NCBI GenBank assembly: GCA_003487805.1
Contig: DNNE01000074.1
Span: 17,746 to 49,591, forward strand
DNA: 31,846 nt
Reading direction: 5' to 3'
DNA from: Blastocatellia bacterium
GTDB taxonomy: Bacteria > Acidobacteriota > Blastocatellia > Pyrinomonadales > Pyrinomonadaceae
Under the pieces are notes generated by a model. It made no database searches. It saw only the letters and a program-made list of their open reading frames with translations, and was not told the DNA's origin. Both the position numbers and the translations under genes were made by a program. Each line of letters begins with the position of its first letter. The first letter of the stretch is position 1. Positions 1 to 8,544 of this stretch are shown here, one piece after another.

Positions 1-432
1 GCGGTGATGGCGGAGATCAACGTTACGCCGATGGTGGACGTAATGTTGGTGCTGCTGATCATCTTCATGGTGGTCACGCCGTTCCTGCAACAAGGCATTC
101 AGGTTGCTATTCCGCGCGAGATGAAAAACCCGGACGAAGATCAGGCCATCAACAAGGAGTCCGCGGTGATCATCTCGGTCCCGAAGGATGGCGATTACTA
201 CCTCGGGAAAAAGAAAGTCAATCTTGACGATCTGAAGGCGGCAGTCGAGAAGGCGCTGGCCAATAAGAAAGAAGAAGACAAGATTGTCTATATCAAGAGC
301 GGCATCGACGTCAGTTACGGAGAGGTCGTGAAGGTCATCAATGCCGTGCGCGAAAAAGGTGTAGATAAGATCGGCTTGGTGGCCGACAAGAAGAAAGGCA
401 AGGCAGCAGCAGCCGCCGCGCCGGCGACCTAA
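1..432 (+). CDS. exbD: ExbD/TolR-family biopolymer transport protein, 5' end missing
   Basis: ExbD/TolR proteins are single-span inner-membrane proteins that work with ExbB/TolQ to pass proton-motive force to TonB/TolA-type partners. The hallmark is visible at once: a short AEINVTPMVDVMLVLLIIF segment, in which Asp follows NVTPMV at the membrane entry, then one hydrophobic span and a soluble periplasmic domain ending in a Lys/Ala-rich tail. The reading frame is open to the left edge. Complete ExbDs carry about 10-20 residues before AEINVTP, so the GTG at 4 and ATG at 7 are probably internal codons and the true start lies outside the window. A second exbD follows after about 80 bp, so the two are probably one operon, with exbB presumably upstream. 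Confidence 0.9.
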   Translation, partial: AVMAEINVTPMVDVMLVLLIIFMVVTPFLQQGIQVAIPREMKNPDEDQAINKESAVIISVPKDGDYYLGKKKVNLDDLKAAVEKALANKKEEDKIVYIKSGIDVSYGEVVKVINAVREKGVDKIGLVADKKKGKAAAAAAPAT

Positions 433-467
433 CGCCAATCTGATTCGGGTACGCTTTGATTTTGATT

Positions 468-487
468 GCCCGCTCGCTACTGCGGGC
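468..487 (+). repeat. GC-rich hairpin between the two exbD genes
   Basis: GCCCGC and GCGGGC are separated by eight bases, just after the first exbD and 25 bases before the second. No T-run follows, so it is more likely an mRNA stability or attenuation stem than a full terminator. Function is inferred only. Confidence 0.35.
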
Positions 488-512
488 GGTTCTGACATGA
501 TGAGGAAAGTTT

Positions 513-1010
513 ATGGCAATGAGTTCCGGGGGAAGTAATCGTGCTGTCCCCTACATCAACGTTACCCCACTGATCGACGTGCTTCTGGTCGTGATAATCA
601 TTTTCATGGTGGTCACACCGCTAAAGCCCAGCAGATTCAAGGCAGACATCCCGACGCAGCGTGATCCGAATGAAGACGTAAGCAAGCTAAAGCCAAACCC
701 GCTTACTTTGGTGGTGTCGATTTCTCCGGATCTTCAGATCAAACTCAATCAGGATGCAATGGGTTCGGTTAATGACCCAAGTGAGCTGTCGAATAAACTG
801 CAACAAACTTTCCAACAGCGCAAAGAGCAGCACGCGTACAAGGTTGGAATGGAAGCGGCGACGCAAATTTCAGAAGACCAGCGCATTGAGAAAACCGTGT
901 TCGTTAAAGCGCCCCGTGCTCTGCATTATGGTGATGTCGTGAAGGTCATCGATGCCATCAAGGGGGCCGGCGCCAATCCGGTTGGCTTGCAGGTCGACGA
1001 TCTGCCCTAG
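513..1010 (+). CDS. exbD: ExbD/TolR-family biopolymer transport protein (second copy)
   Basis: 165 aa. After a short Gly/Ser-rich cytoplasmic start comes YINVTPLIDVLLVVIIIF, the ExbD signature with the conserved Asp at the start of the single membrane span (about residues 17-38), followed by a periplasmic domain. The ATG at 513 is chosen because GAGGAAAG lies 5-10 bases upstream and the N-terminal MAMSSGGS is typical of the family. The periplasmic part is longer than in the first copy and differs strongly from it, so the two are probably distinct subunits of one motor rather than a recent duplication. The next gene, a TPR lipoprotein, follows after about 100 bp. Confidence 0.93.
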   Translation: MAMSSGGSNRAVPYINVTPLIDVLLVVIIIFMVVTPLKPSRFKADIPTQRDPNEDVSKLKPNPLTLVVSISPDLQIKLNQDAMGSVNDPSELSNKLQQTFQQRKEQHAYKVGMEAATQISEDQRIEKTVFVKAPRALHYGDVVKVIDAIKGAGANPVGLQVDDLP

Positions 1011-1107
1011 TCAAACATTTGACGATTTTTCGCCGGCGATCTTCTCAGCAACGATATTTACGCTTTACGGAAGGCGCGGCATCATCTTCCTTAACGGAGC
1101 TAACAGA

Positions 1108-1959
1108 ATGAGATTCTCCTGGTCCCGGATCGGCGCGACAGCGATCCTGGGTTTGTTTGTAGCCGCCAGCGCGGGCTGCACCGTCGTCAACAAAATCAGA
1201 GCAAAGAACGAACTCAACGAAACGGCGCGGGCTTATAAAGCAGGACGCTTCGAAGAAGCCGAAAATCATGCCAAGCGCGCCCTCTATCTTGATCCGAGTA
1301 ATCCGACCGCTCCGATTTTCATCGCCAGAATAATCCACCAACAGTACAAACCCGGCGTCGATTCGCCGGACAACATCCAACGCGCGCACGAGGCCATTGA
1401 TGCTTATCAGCGAGTGCTGCAACAGAACCCTAAAAACGATGAAGCATTCAAAGCGATTTCCGTTTTGTATTCAGCCATCAAGGACGATCAGAGTCTTCGC
1501 GCCTGGATTACCAAGCGCGCCACCGATGCAAGCCAACCGAACGATAAACGAGCTGAAGCTTACGCTATCCTGGCCGGTAAAGACTGGGATTGTTCTTACA
1601 AAGTTACCGAGCAACCGGACGTAAAGATAACTTCAACTGAAGGCGGCTCGGCAAAGGTCACTTACAAAAAAACGAAAGACCAAAAGGATTTTGACGCGAT
1701 CCAGAAGTGCGTTGTGCGAGGTCTGGAAGAGGCCGAAACCGCAATCAAGTACGATTCAAACAACGAATCTGCCTGGTCCTACAAGACGAACCTTCTGCTC
1801 GAGGCCGCCAAGCAGGCTGAAATGGATGGTAAGGCCGACCAGAAGGCGCAGTACGAGAAACAAGCAGATGTCGCCGGTAAGCGCGCCGGGGCTCTAGCCG
1901 ATGAGCGACGCAAGAAAGAAGAAGCGGCAGACGCGGCGGCAGGTACGCCCACACCTTAG
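1108..1959 (+). CDS. TPR-repeat lipoprotein
   Basis: 283 aa. The N-terminus is a lipoprotein signal peptide: two Arg, a hydrophobic stretch, then a lipobox-like AASAGC with the acylated Cys at about residue 23. The mature part has tetratricopeptide-like helices, visible as ARAYKAGRFEEAENHAKRAL and later AIDAYQRVLQQNPKNDEAF, then a less regular region and a charged helical tail ending in an Ala/Pro-rich stretch. ATG 1108 is chosen because ACGGAG lies eight bases upstream and the signal peptide begins there; the frame stays open upstream without a signal-like start. By position it is probably an envelope partner of the two ExbD proteins. That partnership is inference; TPR proteins usually act as binding scaffolds. 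Confidence 0.75.
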   Translation: MRFSWSRIGATAILGLFVAASAGCTVVNKIRAKNELNETARAYKAGRFEEAENHAKRALYLDPSNPTAPIFIARIIHQQYKPGVDSPDNIQRAHEAIDAYQRVLQQNPKNDEAFKAISVLYSAIKDDQSLRAWITKRATDASQPNDKRAEAYAILAGKDWDCSYKVTEQPDVKITSTEGGSAKVTYKKTKDQKDFDAIQKCVVRGLEEAETAIKYDSNNESAWSYKTNLLLEAAKQAEMDGKADQKAQYEKQADVAGKRAGALADERRKKEEAADAAAGTPTP

Positions 1960-2001
1960 AAGCTCCAGCACACAACAGGTACGCTCGTTACGGGCATCCA
2001 G

Positions 2002-2042
2002 AATAGGTGACGCAGACTCTTAGAGGTCGCGCGTCACCTATT
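2002..2042. repeat. Perfect 12-bp inverted repeat after the TPR lipoprotein gene
   Basis: AATAGGTGACGC (2002-2013) and GCGTCACCTATT (2031-2042) are perfect complements around a 17-base loop. The stem lies 43 bases after the TPR stop. It could terminate the exbD operon, but no clean T-run follows, so it may equally be a protein-binding palindrome. Confidence 0.6.
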
Positions 2043-2044
2043 GC

Positions 2045-2050
2045 TATAAT
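2045..2050 (+). promoter_or_regulatory. TATAAT hexamer, possible -10 box of the (p)ppGpp synthetase gene
   Basis: An exact TATAAT lies directly after the 12-bp palindrome and directly before the second hairpin. No convincing -35 box sits at the right spacing (TTAGAG at 2020-2025 would be 19 bases away), so this is a weak promoter call. Confidence 0.35.
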
Positions 2051-2125
2051 GACAGAGGTCAGAAGTCAGATGTCAGAGATCAGCTTCTCCTGATCTCTGA
2101 TGACTGATCTCTGACCTCTGCTGTC
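2051..2125. repeat. Long imperfect palindrome directly before the (p)ppGpp synthetase start codon
   Basis: The arm at 2051-2083 (GACAGAGGTCAG...AGAGATCAG) is the near-complement of 2090-2125 (CTGATCTCTGA...GACCTCTGCTGTC). Each arm is built from repeated AGAGGTCAG and AGAGATCAG words. The stem ends two bases before the ATG at 2128 and takes the place of a ribosome binding site. Confidence 0.8.
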
Positions 2126-2127
2126 TT

Positions 2128-4311
2128 ATGATTCGCATCGAAGAAATCTGCGACAAAGTCCGTCGCAATCATCCACAAGCGGATCTCAATCTGCTGCGCC
2201 GGGCTTACCTGTTTTCCGCGCGTGAGCACCGGGGGCAAAAACGCGCTTCCGGCGAGTCATACCTGGTTCACCCGCTGGAGGTCGCTAACATACTCGCGGA
2301 CATGCGACTCGATGTCGTGTCTGTGTCAACCGGCTTACTTCACGACGTGGTTGAAGACACGCTGGCGGACGCGAGCACTATCCGTGAATATTTCGGCGAA
2401 GAAGTCGCGCACCTGGTTGAAGGCCTTACCAAGATTGCGCACATCAGCAAGCTGTCGCGCGAAGAACAACAAGCCGAGAATGTTCGCAAGATGCTCCTCG
2501 CGATGGTCGACGATGTACGGGTCGTGCTGGTGAAGCTGGCTGATCGGCTTCACAACATGCGGACGCTGGAATACCTCAGCCCGGATAAGCGTCGCCGGAT
2601 CGCCCAGGAAACCATGGACATTTATGCGCCGATTGCGCATCGACTGGGAATGGGCAAACTGCGCGGCGAGCTCGAGGATCTCGCATTCAAGAACCTTCAT
2701 CCGGAAGATTATCGCGACCTGACCGCGCAGTTGGAAAAACGCAGGGCCGCAAACGAAGCTTTTCTGAACGACATCACCGCGACGATCGAGGAGACAATGC
2801 GGGAAGCCGACGTTCCTTTCATGCGCATCGAAGGACGGGTCAAGCGTCTTTACTCGATCTGGAAGAAGCTGGGCGCGCAGGAGATCGATATCGATCAGGT
2901 TTACGACCTGGTTGCCGCGCGCGTTATCACTCCGAACGAGATTCGTCACTGCTATGCGGCGCTGGGCGTTATTCACAACGCCTGGAAACCGGTTCCGGGA
3001 CGATTCAAAGACTGGATCGCGACGCCGCGCGACAATCTCTATCAATCGCTGCACACTTCAGTAATTGGTTCCAAGGGCCAGCCATTTGAAGTTCAGATTC
3101 GTACCGAGCAGATGCACCTGATCGCGGAAGAAGGTGTCGCCGCGCACTGGAAATACAAGGAAGGCAAGCGCGGGCCGCGCGAGGATGATGAAGCTTTAAA
3201 GGTTCTGCGATCGCTTGTCGAATGGACCCAGGAAGTGAAAGACTCGCGCGAATTCATCGATGCGCTGAAGCTCGATCTTTATCCCAAGGATGTTTACGCG
3301 TTCACTCCGATGGGGAGAGTCATTCAACTACCGCGCGGCGCGACTCCCGTCGATTTTGCTTACATGATTCACTCGGAAGTGGGCAATACCTGCACCGGCG
3401 CGCGGCTCAACGGGCGCATGGTGCCGTTGCGCACCATGATTCAAAACGGAGACGTAGTTGAAATAGTGCGCAGCTCGAATGCGCATCCATCGCGTGACTG
3501 GTTGAACTTTGTCGTCACTTCGCGCGCGCGCAATCGCGTACGTCACTGGGTTGCCGATCAGCAGCGCACTGAGTCGATCGAGATCGGACGCAAGCTGCTG
3601 GACAAGGAAGCCGGCCGTTTTCAACTGACAGTGAAGAAAATGCTGAGCGACAGCAACGGCGATCTCAAGCGGATCTCGAACGAGTACGGGTATGGCCGTC
3701 CGGATGATCTGCTGGCCGCGATCGGATACGGAAAGATTGTTCCGCGCAATGTTATCGCGAAGTACCTGGGGCCGGAAAAGTTTGAGGCGCTCGACAAACA
3801 AAAAGAATCACGGCTGCGCACGGGAGTGCGCGCGGTCAAGCGTCTGATTACCGGCGATGATGCGATTATCGTGCGCGGCGTAGAGGACCTGATGGTTAAT
3901 CGTGCGCGCTGTTGCAATCCGCTGCACGGCGAGCAAATCATCGGCTACATCACCCGCGGCAAGGGCGTAGCCGTCCACACTGCGCGTTGCAAGAACGTGA
4001 AACAGTTGATGGTTAATCCCGAACGAATCGTGACGGTTGAATGGGCTTCGAAGCCTGAGAAGACCGCCTATGCGGTTAAGTTATTGGCCGTCACTGAGAA
4101 TCGCACCGGCATGATCGCGGGAATCACCGGAGCAATCTCCGACATGAAAACCGGAATTCGCGACGCCCGCGCGTCCGTAGGTCCTGATCAGAAAGGCCGC
4201 ATCGAAGTGACTGTCGAAGTGTTTGATGTGAAGCACCTCGATAAGGTGATGAGTTCGGTAAAGAACGTATCCGGCGTGCTCGATGTTGAGCGCTTGCAGG
4301 GAGCTGCGTAA
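2128..4311 (+). CDS. rel: Bifunctional (p)ppGpp synthetase/hydrolase (RelA/SpoT, Rel type)
   Basis: 727 aa, the usual size of long RSH enzymes that make and degrade the stringent-response alarmone. Domains in order: an HD hydrolase (about 20-180) with H48, H72-D73, E76-D77 and LADRLHNMRT near 138-147; a synthetase (about 225-345) with GRVKRLYSIWKKL, YDLVAARVI and EVQIRTEQMH; a TGS domain (about 385-450); a helical/Cys-containing region with RCCNP and a later paired Cys; and a C-terminal ACT domain (about 655-727). The synthetase carries the basic RFKD motif (292-295) rather than the acidic EXDD of synthetase-only RelA. With the intact HD residues this points to a bifunctional enzyme. The start matches the family N-terminus (MIRIEEI), but no Shine-Dalgarno is present; a long hairpin occupies that place. 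Confidence 0.97.
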   Translation: MIRIEEICDKVRRNHPQADLNLLRRAYLFSAREHRGQKRASGESYLVHPLEVANILADMRLDVVSVSTGLLHDVVEDTLADASTIREYFGEEVAHLVEGLTKIAHISKLSREEQQAENVRKMLLAMVDDVRVVLVKLADRLHNMRTLEYLSPDKRRRIAQETMDIYAPIAHRLGMGKLRGELEDLAFKNLHPEDYRDLTAQLEKRRAANEAFLNDITATIEETMREADVPFMRIEGRVKRLYSIWKKLGAQEIDIDQVYDLVAARVITPNEIRHCYAALGVIHNAWKPVPGRFKDWIATPRDNLYQSLHTSVIGSKGQPFEVQIRTEQMHLIAEEGVAAHWKYKEGKRGPREDDEALKVLRSLVEWTQEVKDSREFIDALKLDLYPKDVYAFTPMGRVIQLPRGATPVDFAYMIHSEVGNTCTGARLNGRMVPLRTMIQNGDVVEIVRSSNAHPSRDWLNFVVTSRARNRVRHWVADQQRTESIEIGRKLLDKEAGRFQLTVKKMLSDSNGDLKRISNEYGYGRPDDLLAAIGYGKIVPRNVIAKYLGPEKFEALDKQKESRLRTGVRAVKRLITGDDAIIVRGVEDLMVNRARCCNPLHGEQIIGYITRGKGVAVHTARCKNVKQLMVNPERIVTVEWASKPEKTAYAVKLLAVTENRTGMIAGITGAISDMKTGIRDARASVGPDQKGRIEVTVEVFDVKHLDKVMSSVKNVSGVLDVERLQGAA

Positions 4312-4321
4312 GTTCTCCCGA

Positions 4322-4343
4322 ACCCGTACCGGCGGTATCGGGT
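4322..4343 (+). terminator. Weak hairpin downstream of the (p)ppGpp synthetase gene
   Basis: ACCCGTACC and GGTATCGGGT form a stem with one bulge and a three-base loop, 11 bases after the stop. No T-run follows, so intrinsic termination is doubtful. Confidence 0.25.
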
Positions 4344-4447
4344 CAGTTCGTCTGCGAAATGTCCTTCTGATGCCCGGTGTTCGGGGTGCGGCCAAACGAC
4401 TTCTAACAATGGGTTTGGTGACCCGCGCAAAAGATCTCACAAAACGC

Positions 4448-4476
4448 TTGACACAACCCTGGCATCGGCTTAAGAT
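4448..4476 (+). promoter_or_regulatory. Sigma70-type promoter for the thioredoxin/propeller cassette
   Basis: TTGACA (4448-4453), a 17-base spacer, then TAAGAT (4471-4476). This is close to consensus with ideal spacing, about 70 bases before the TTG start at 4544. It gives the cassette its own transcription start, separate from the upstream stringent-response gene. Confidence 0.7.
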
Positions 4477-4543
4477 GCGCCCGATTCCTGGATGACATAC
4501 CAACATCCTGTACGGTCAAGGAAGTATCGACCCCGGAGATGTC

Positions 4544-6109
4544 TTGAACCTCAACCGCTTCAAACAGTACCTCGACGTTGTAACCAACGTACTTGTCGTG
4601 CTTCTTATCCTAGCGGCTTTTGCTGTAGGTGCCCGACAATACTTTCGGCCAAAAGAGCGGCCGTTTGATAACGCGAGGTTGAGTGTTGGCACGGCCTTCC
4701 CAGCCATTCCCGAATTAAACTACGGGCGAACACCCAAGACCGTTTTGCTCGCATTGAACGTCTATTGCAAGTACTGCATTGAAAGTATTCCGTTTTATCA
4801 GCGACTGGCTCAGGCGCAAAAAGAGAACGAGAGTTCATTTCAACTTGCGGCCATATTCCTTAATAAAGGGGCCGACGAGGTGAGCGATTTCGTCCGAGAG
4901 AAGCAACTCTCTGTGGTTGCCATGCCCAACGTGGATTTTTCGAGTGCTCGAATATCGACGACGCCGACCATCGCCTTGCTGGACAACAGCGGGAAGGTGC
5001 TTAACTCCTGGGTCGGTGAACTAGATGAAGAACGAGAGAAGGAAGTGTTCACAGCGATCGGCGTTCCTTACAAACCGCGCACAGAATCTCCTTCTGGTAC
5101 GAGTGCGATAAACAAGAAGAAAACAATTGACTTGTTTGATGAGTATAAGCCCTTGTTGACGATTGAGCCTCGCACAAGCGCTGATGACCGGGAGAAGAGA
5201 TTTGTAACGTTCTTCGACGTTGATAGCCAGGGGAACCTCTATCTCCTTGATCTGCACTCGTTGCTCGTTTATGACTCGCAGGGGCATTTAAGCAGTTCGC
5301 AGCCTTATCCAAAGGGGTTTAAGCCGCCTATTTGTGTGAGTGACGGCGGCAAGATTTATTCTCCGACCGAAACTGGCCTTTCGGTCTACAACGCCGCGCT
5401 CGTTAAAGAGCAAGACATACCACTTAACGGAGCCATAACTCCTCAATCAAGAGTGCTCAAGATGACATTGGATAGAGCTCGGGATCAACTCTATCTGCAA
5501 GTGTATGATGAGTCCAAACCTTCTCAAAAACTGTTCAGGGTCGACCTCGGCACATTTCAAACGAAGGAAATGTTCGATCTTAAGAATCCGGTGCGTTTTC
5601 ATCCAAATTATACTCCCGGAGCTTTCGATTTTGCCGTGGGCTCTCGGTACTTGTACGTGTCGGATATGCGCGAGTACAAAGTGTTCATGTATTCCCTGGA
5701 AGGCGGATCTTTGATTAAGACGCTCAGTCGGCCAGATCGCGGTTTGCCGATTCGTCCCGAAGACGCCGATTTGCCTTTCAGGAAGGTCCAGATCGATTTC
5801 AAAGACGGCTTTCAGCTCCGAGATTATCCTCCGATTGCTCATTTGAGTTTCTCAAACAAGAAGAGATTACTGGTGTGGTCCAGTGGGCGCGACGCCAGTC
5901 ATCGCCAGCTTGTAGATGTCTATGACGAGGAGTTGAGATTTATCGGGGCCGATTTTAAATATGCCCATCCATCAATGAGCAATTATGTTTTCGCGAACGG
6001 CAGGGTATACGCACCCGATTATGGATTCGGGAGAGAGGTTAGTAGGTCGCGCCTTTCTCCTCTTGAGGTGCCAATGATCCCACTTTCAATCAAGGTATTC
6101 AGTGAATAA
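4544..6109 (+). CDS. Membrane-anchored thioredoxin-like / beta-propeller fusion protein
   Basis: 521 aa. A short cytoplasmic start is followed by one membrane span (about 13-33). Next comes a thioredoxin-like domain (about 45-175) with a redox-active CKYC motif (C75-C78) and a TTP segment (P141) suited to be the cis-proline loop. From about 200 to the end are repeated beta-strand units (for example SQGNLYLLD, then YLYVSDMREYKVFMYS) typical of NHL/6-bladed propellers. By membrane topology the redox and propeller domains should face the periplasm. The TTG start is chosen because GGAG lies five bases upstream and the span begins there. The next gene encodes a secreted eight-cysteine peptide, so a role in forming or shuffling its disulfides is an attractive inference. 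The exact substrate is unknown. Confidence 0.75.
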   Translation: MNLNRFKQYLDVVTNVLVVLLILAAFAVGARQYFRPKERPFDNARLSVGTAFPAIPELNYGRTPKTVLLALNVYCKYCIESIPFYQRLAQAQKENESSFQLAAIFLNKGADEVSDFVREKQLSVVAMPNVDFSSARISTTPTIALLDNSGKVLNSWVGELDEEREKEVFTAIGVPYKPRTESPSGTSAINKKKTIDLFDEYKPLLTIEPRTSADDREKRFVTFFDVDSQGNLYLLDLHSLLVYDSQGHLSSSQPYPKGFKPPICVSDGGKIYSPTETGLSVYNAALVKEQDIPLNGAITPQSRVLKMTLDRARDQLYLQVYDESKPSQKLFRVDLGTFQTKEMFDLKNPVRFHPNYTPGAFDFAVGSRYLYVSDMREYKVFMYSLEGGSLIKTLSRPDRGLPIRPEDADLPFRKVQIDFKDGFQLRDYPPIAHLSFSNKKRLLVWSSGRDASHRQLVDVYDEELRFIGADFKYAHPSMSNYVFANGRVYAPDYGFGREVSRSRLSPLEVPMIPLSIKVFSE

Positions 6110-6146
6110 TTCAGCTCTCAGAAAATTGCAGGAGGTCAGGAAACGT

Positions 6147-6416
6147 ATGAAGAGGATATGGTGGTTGGCGCGACTGGTGGCTATGAGCTTGGCCATCTAT
6201 TGCATCTTGGGAATTGCCAATGGCTCGCTGCAACTAAGTGTAAGGGCAGACGACGGCGGCGGCGGCGACCCCGGCGGCGGATGCAGCCAAAGCTGCTGGT
6301 ATTCCCAGATCCAAGATAAATGTTTTTGCGACCAGAGTGGTTGCGACTCGTGCATAATGCCGAGCGGCAGCGGTGCGCGTTGCGGAGCCTGCTATAAGAA
6401 ACCAAACCTGGAATGA
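6147..6416 (+). CDS. Small secreted cysteine-rich peptide (8 Cys)
   Basis: 89 aa. A signal peptide with a Lys/Arg start and hydrophobic core (MKRIWWLARLVAMSLAIY...) is followed by a Gly/Asp-rich linker (DDGGGGDPGGG) and a 44-residue core with eight cysteines spaced C-x3-C-x8-C-x-C-x4-C-x2-C-x9-C-x2-C. ATG 6147 is chosen over the GTG at 6102, which overlaps the previous stop, because AGGAGGT lies 10 bases upstream and the signal peptide begins there. I do not recognise the family. An even Cys number in a short exported core suggests a disulfide-stabilised peptide or a metal-binding module. It lies 37 bases after the thioredoxin/propeller gene, so the two are probably co-transcribed. Confidence 0.7.
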   Translation: MKRIWWLARLVAMSLAIYCILGIANGSLQLSVRADDGGGGDPGGGCSQSCWYSQIQDKCFCDQSGCDSCIMPSGSGARCGACYKKPNLE

Positions 6417-6537
6417 ATTGTGGCAGCCTTGGTTCTGGATTGTTTGGTTGTCGGACTTGATCGAGGCGGCGGGAAGCTCTTAATTCCCCTGGTTCCTGCG
6501 ACTCAATAGCGCGGGAAGGCTTTTGGGTCAATTGAGA

Positions 6538-8469
6538 ATGGTAGCTTCCGCCCAGCCGTCGCTGTCACTAACGTCTCCAATGTTTTTCGGTTTACTATCA
6601 ACTGCGCGCCGTGTTGCGGCTAGTATTGGCCTGTCTGTGGCGGTGTTCGGATCATCTGCAGTCGATGTTTTTGCCGCCGATAGTAACGGCTTATTACGAA
6701 ACGCGGATCTCGATGCGATCATTGGGGCTGCGGACGTTCGTGGTCAGGGAAAGGAAGCAGACCGAAAACCAGGCGCCGTTGAGAAAGAAAACCTAAAGCA
6801 ACAAGCGGTGTTGGTGATTCACAGAATCATCGATCGGGCCCAGGAGATCAGCGACGTCGAAGTACGGACTTCAGTCATATCAAATGCGCTCGCCTTGCTT
6901 TGGAACTACGACGAGCAATATGCGGTTTCGAGCTTTCAACAAAATATCGATCGCCTTCTGGAAAAGTACTCAGCCGATGACGCGACCCCTGCGGAACGAC
7001 TGAAGTTGGCTGCCGCCATTAGGCAGTTGGTTACTGCGGTTGCGCCCCGCAACCAGGCCCAAGCCGATCAAGCTCTCGAGCGATACAAGAAAACTACCGG
7101 CGAAGGGGCGGGCGATGAAAAGAGAGGCCTCTCGCCCAAGGAGCGGCTGTCGATTGCGCAGGCCAACCTTGATTTCGATGTCAAGCAATCCGCCGCTCTC
7201 GCAGAAGCAATTCTCCGATTGGGTGTGCCCTCGATGTTTCCCGACTATCTCTCACAACTCGAAGATCGGAATCCCGATCTCTCCAACTCACTTTATCGGG
7301 TCGGTCTTTCACAACTAATCAGCAATCCGATTTATAGTCCGGTGCACGCCACTATTCTTTCGGCTTATGTCTTTCGTGAAAAATTACTCCTGATTGAGAT
7401 TAGAACTAACAGTGCGGCGAGCCCGGCGCCCCAATTCGGGTCCCTCACCACGAATCTCAATCCTGAGCAACTAACAGTTGACCGTGAACTGGCCGCCGAG
7501 TACTTAACTGCGGCCGAAGCCTTCCTGCGGCAGCGATTGGTCGCACTCCATGGGCAAACAACACTTAATCCAGAGTACGTGGTCCAATGCTATTCTTTGG
7601 CCGTCAAATTGAACGCCTATGCCTCGAGATTGAGCTTGGCACGAGATGATCGATGGCGGCAGTTGAGCGTGCAGTTCGACCTGCTAGCGCACCGTGCCGG
7701 GGTTACCTCCGAAGATTTGAGTAACATCGCCCTGCTGGCGGAACGATTAGCGACAGAAGAGACATTTTTCAAATCTGATGACGGCGCTAGCTCCTTTGAA
7801 AGGGCTAAAGCTTCGAAAGAGGATGCAGAAAGAACCGAGCTGCTCGTTCGCGGCATACACGAGCTTGTGGAGGCTCAGAAGTATTCTGAAGCCGAACGAA
7901 AGCTTGTTGAGATCAAGGATGAAGAAATCAAGGTTAAGGTCACTGATTATTTGAATTTTCGGGCAGGTAAGGTCGCGGTCTCGAAGAGGAAATGGATCGA
8001 TCTGTCCACATATTTAGCAAGAATTGCCGATGCGCGTTTCCGAACCTACCTTTTGTTAGAAGGAATGGATGCGGCATTCAAGTCGAAAAAGAAAGATTTA
8101 GCCTCGAAGTATTTGCAAAATCTTGCCGACCTAATCTCAACCATCGATAACAAGTCAGATAAAGCCAAAGCACTCGTGGCAATGAGTGGCGTGCTCAGTT
8201 CGAACGAATCCGAAGAATCAAGCCAAGCCGTGCTCGATGCCATTAGGGCGATCAATCAAGCTGACGATTACGATGGAGGAGACTACTCTGTGACCGTAGA
8301 CCTGCCAAAACTGAGTCTTTCGTTTCGTTTGAAGAATTCGAACATTGCCACTAGCCTGCAAAACTTTTCCAAAATAGATTGGGATCGATCCATTAACGCG
8401 ACCAACACAATTAACAGAGTCGAAATACGAGCAATGGCGCAGATAGCAGCCTGCCGCGCGGTGCTTTAG
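6538..8469 (+). CDS. Large exported alpha-helical repeat protein of unknown function
   Basis: About 643 aa from ATG 6538. The N-terminus resembles a signal peptide, best seen from the Met at 6580: a twin Arg, a hydrophobic core (SIGLSVAVFG) and an Ala-rich cleavage region before ADSN. The rest is almost wholly amphipathic helix, with short helical pairs such as RAQEISDVEVRTSVISNALA followed by LLWNYDEQYA, suggesting a solenoid. No catalytic motif or membrane span is visible after the signal. The start is uncertain: TTG 6523 has GGGAAGG only three bases away, and TTG 6532 and ATG 6580 are also possible. It lies about 120 bp after the cysteine-rich peptide on the same strand and ends before a convergent peptidase gene. 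I do not recognise the family. Confidence 0.65.
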   Translation: MVASAQPSLSLTSPMFFGLLSTARRVAASIGLSVAVFGSSAVDVFAADSNGLLRNADLDAIIGAADVRGQGKEADRKPGAVEKENLKQQAVLVIHRIIDRAQEISDVEVRTSVISNALALLWNYDEQYAVSSFQQNIDRLLEKYSADDATPAERLKLAAAIRQLVTAVAPRNQAQADQALERYKKTTGEGAGDEKRGLSPKERLSIAQANLDFDVKQSAALAEAILRLGVPSMFPDYLSQLEDRNPDLSNSLYRVGLSQLISNPIYSPVHATILSAYVFREKLLLIEIRTNSAASPAPQFGSLTTNLNPEQLTVDRELAAEYLTAAEAFLRQRLVALHGQTTLNPEYVVQCYSLAVKLNAYASRLSLARDDRWRQLSVQFDLLAHRAGVTSEDLSNIALLAERLATEETFFKSDDGASSFERAKASKEDAERTELLVRGIHELVEAQKYSEAERKLVEIKDEEIKVKVTDYLNFRAGKVAVSKRKWIDLSTYLARIADARFRTYLLLEGMDAAFKSKKKDLASKYLQNLADLISTIDNKSDKAKALVAMSGVLSSNESEESSQAVLDAIRAINQADDYDGGDYSVTVDLPKLSLSFRLKNSNIATSLQNFSKIDWDRSINATNTINRVEIRAMAQIAACRAVL

Positions 8470-8544
8470 CTTTTTCAGTTCACTCGAAGGATAAAGCCAG
8501 CGAGCTCGAATGAAGATCCCGCACCCGAATAGAGGACGCTTGTA

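Noticed and set aside
2335..3054. Long open frame on the - strand inside the (p)ppGpp synthetase gene (239 codons)
   Set aside because: It is antisense to a perfectly conserved enzyme, lacks recognisable motifs or a ribosome binding site, and is a by-product of codon bias.
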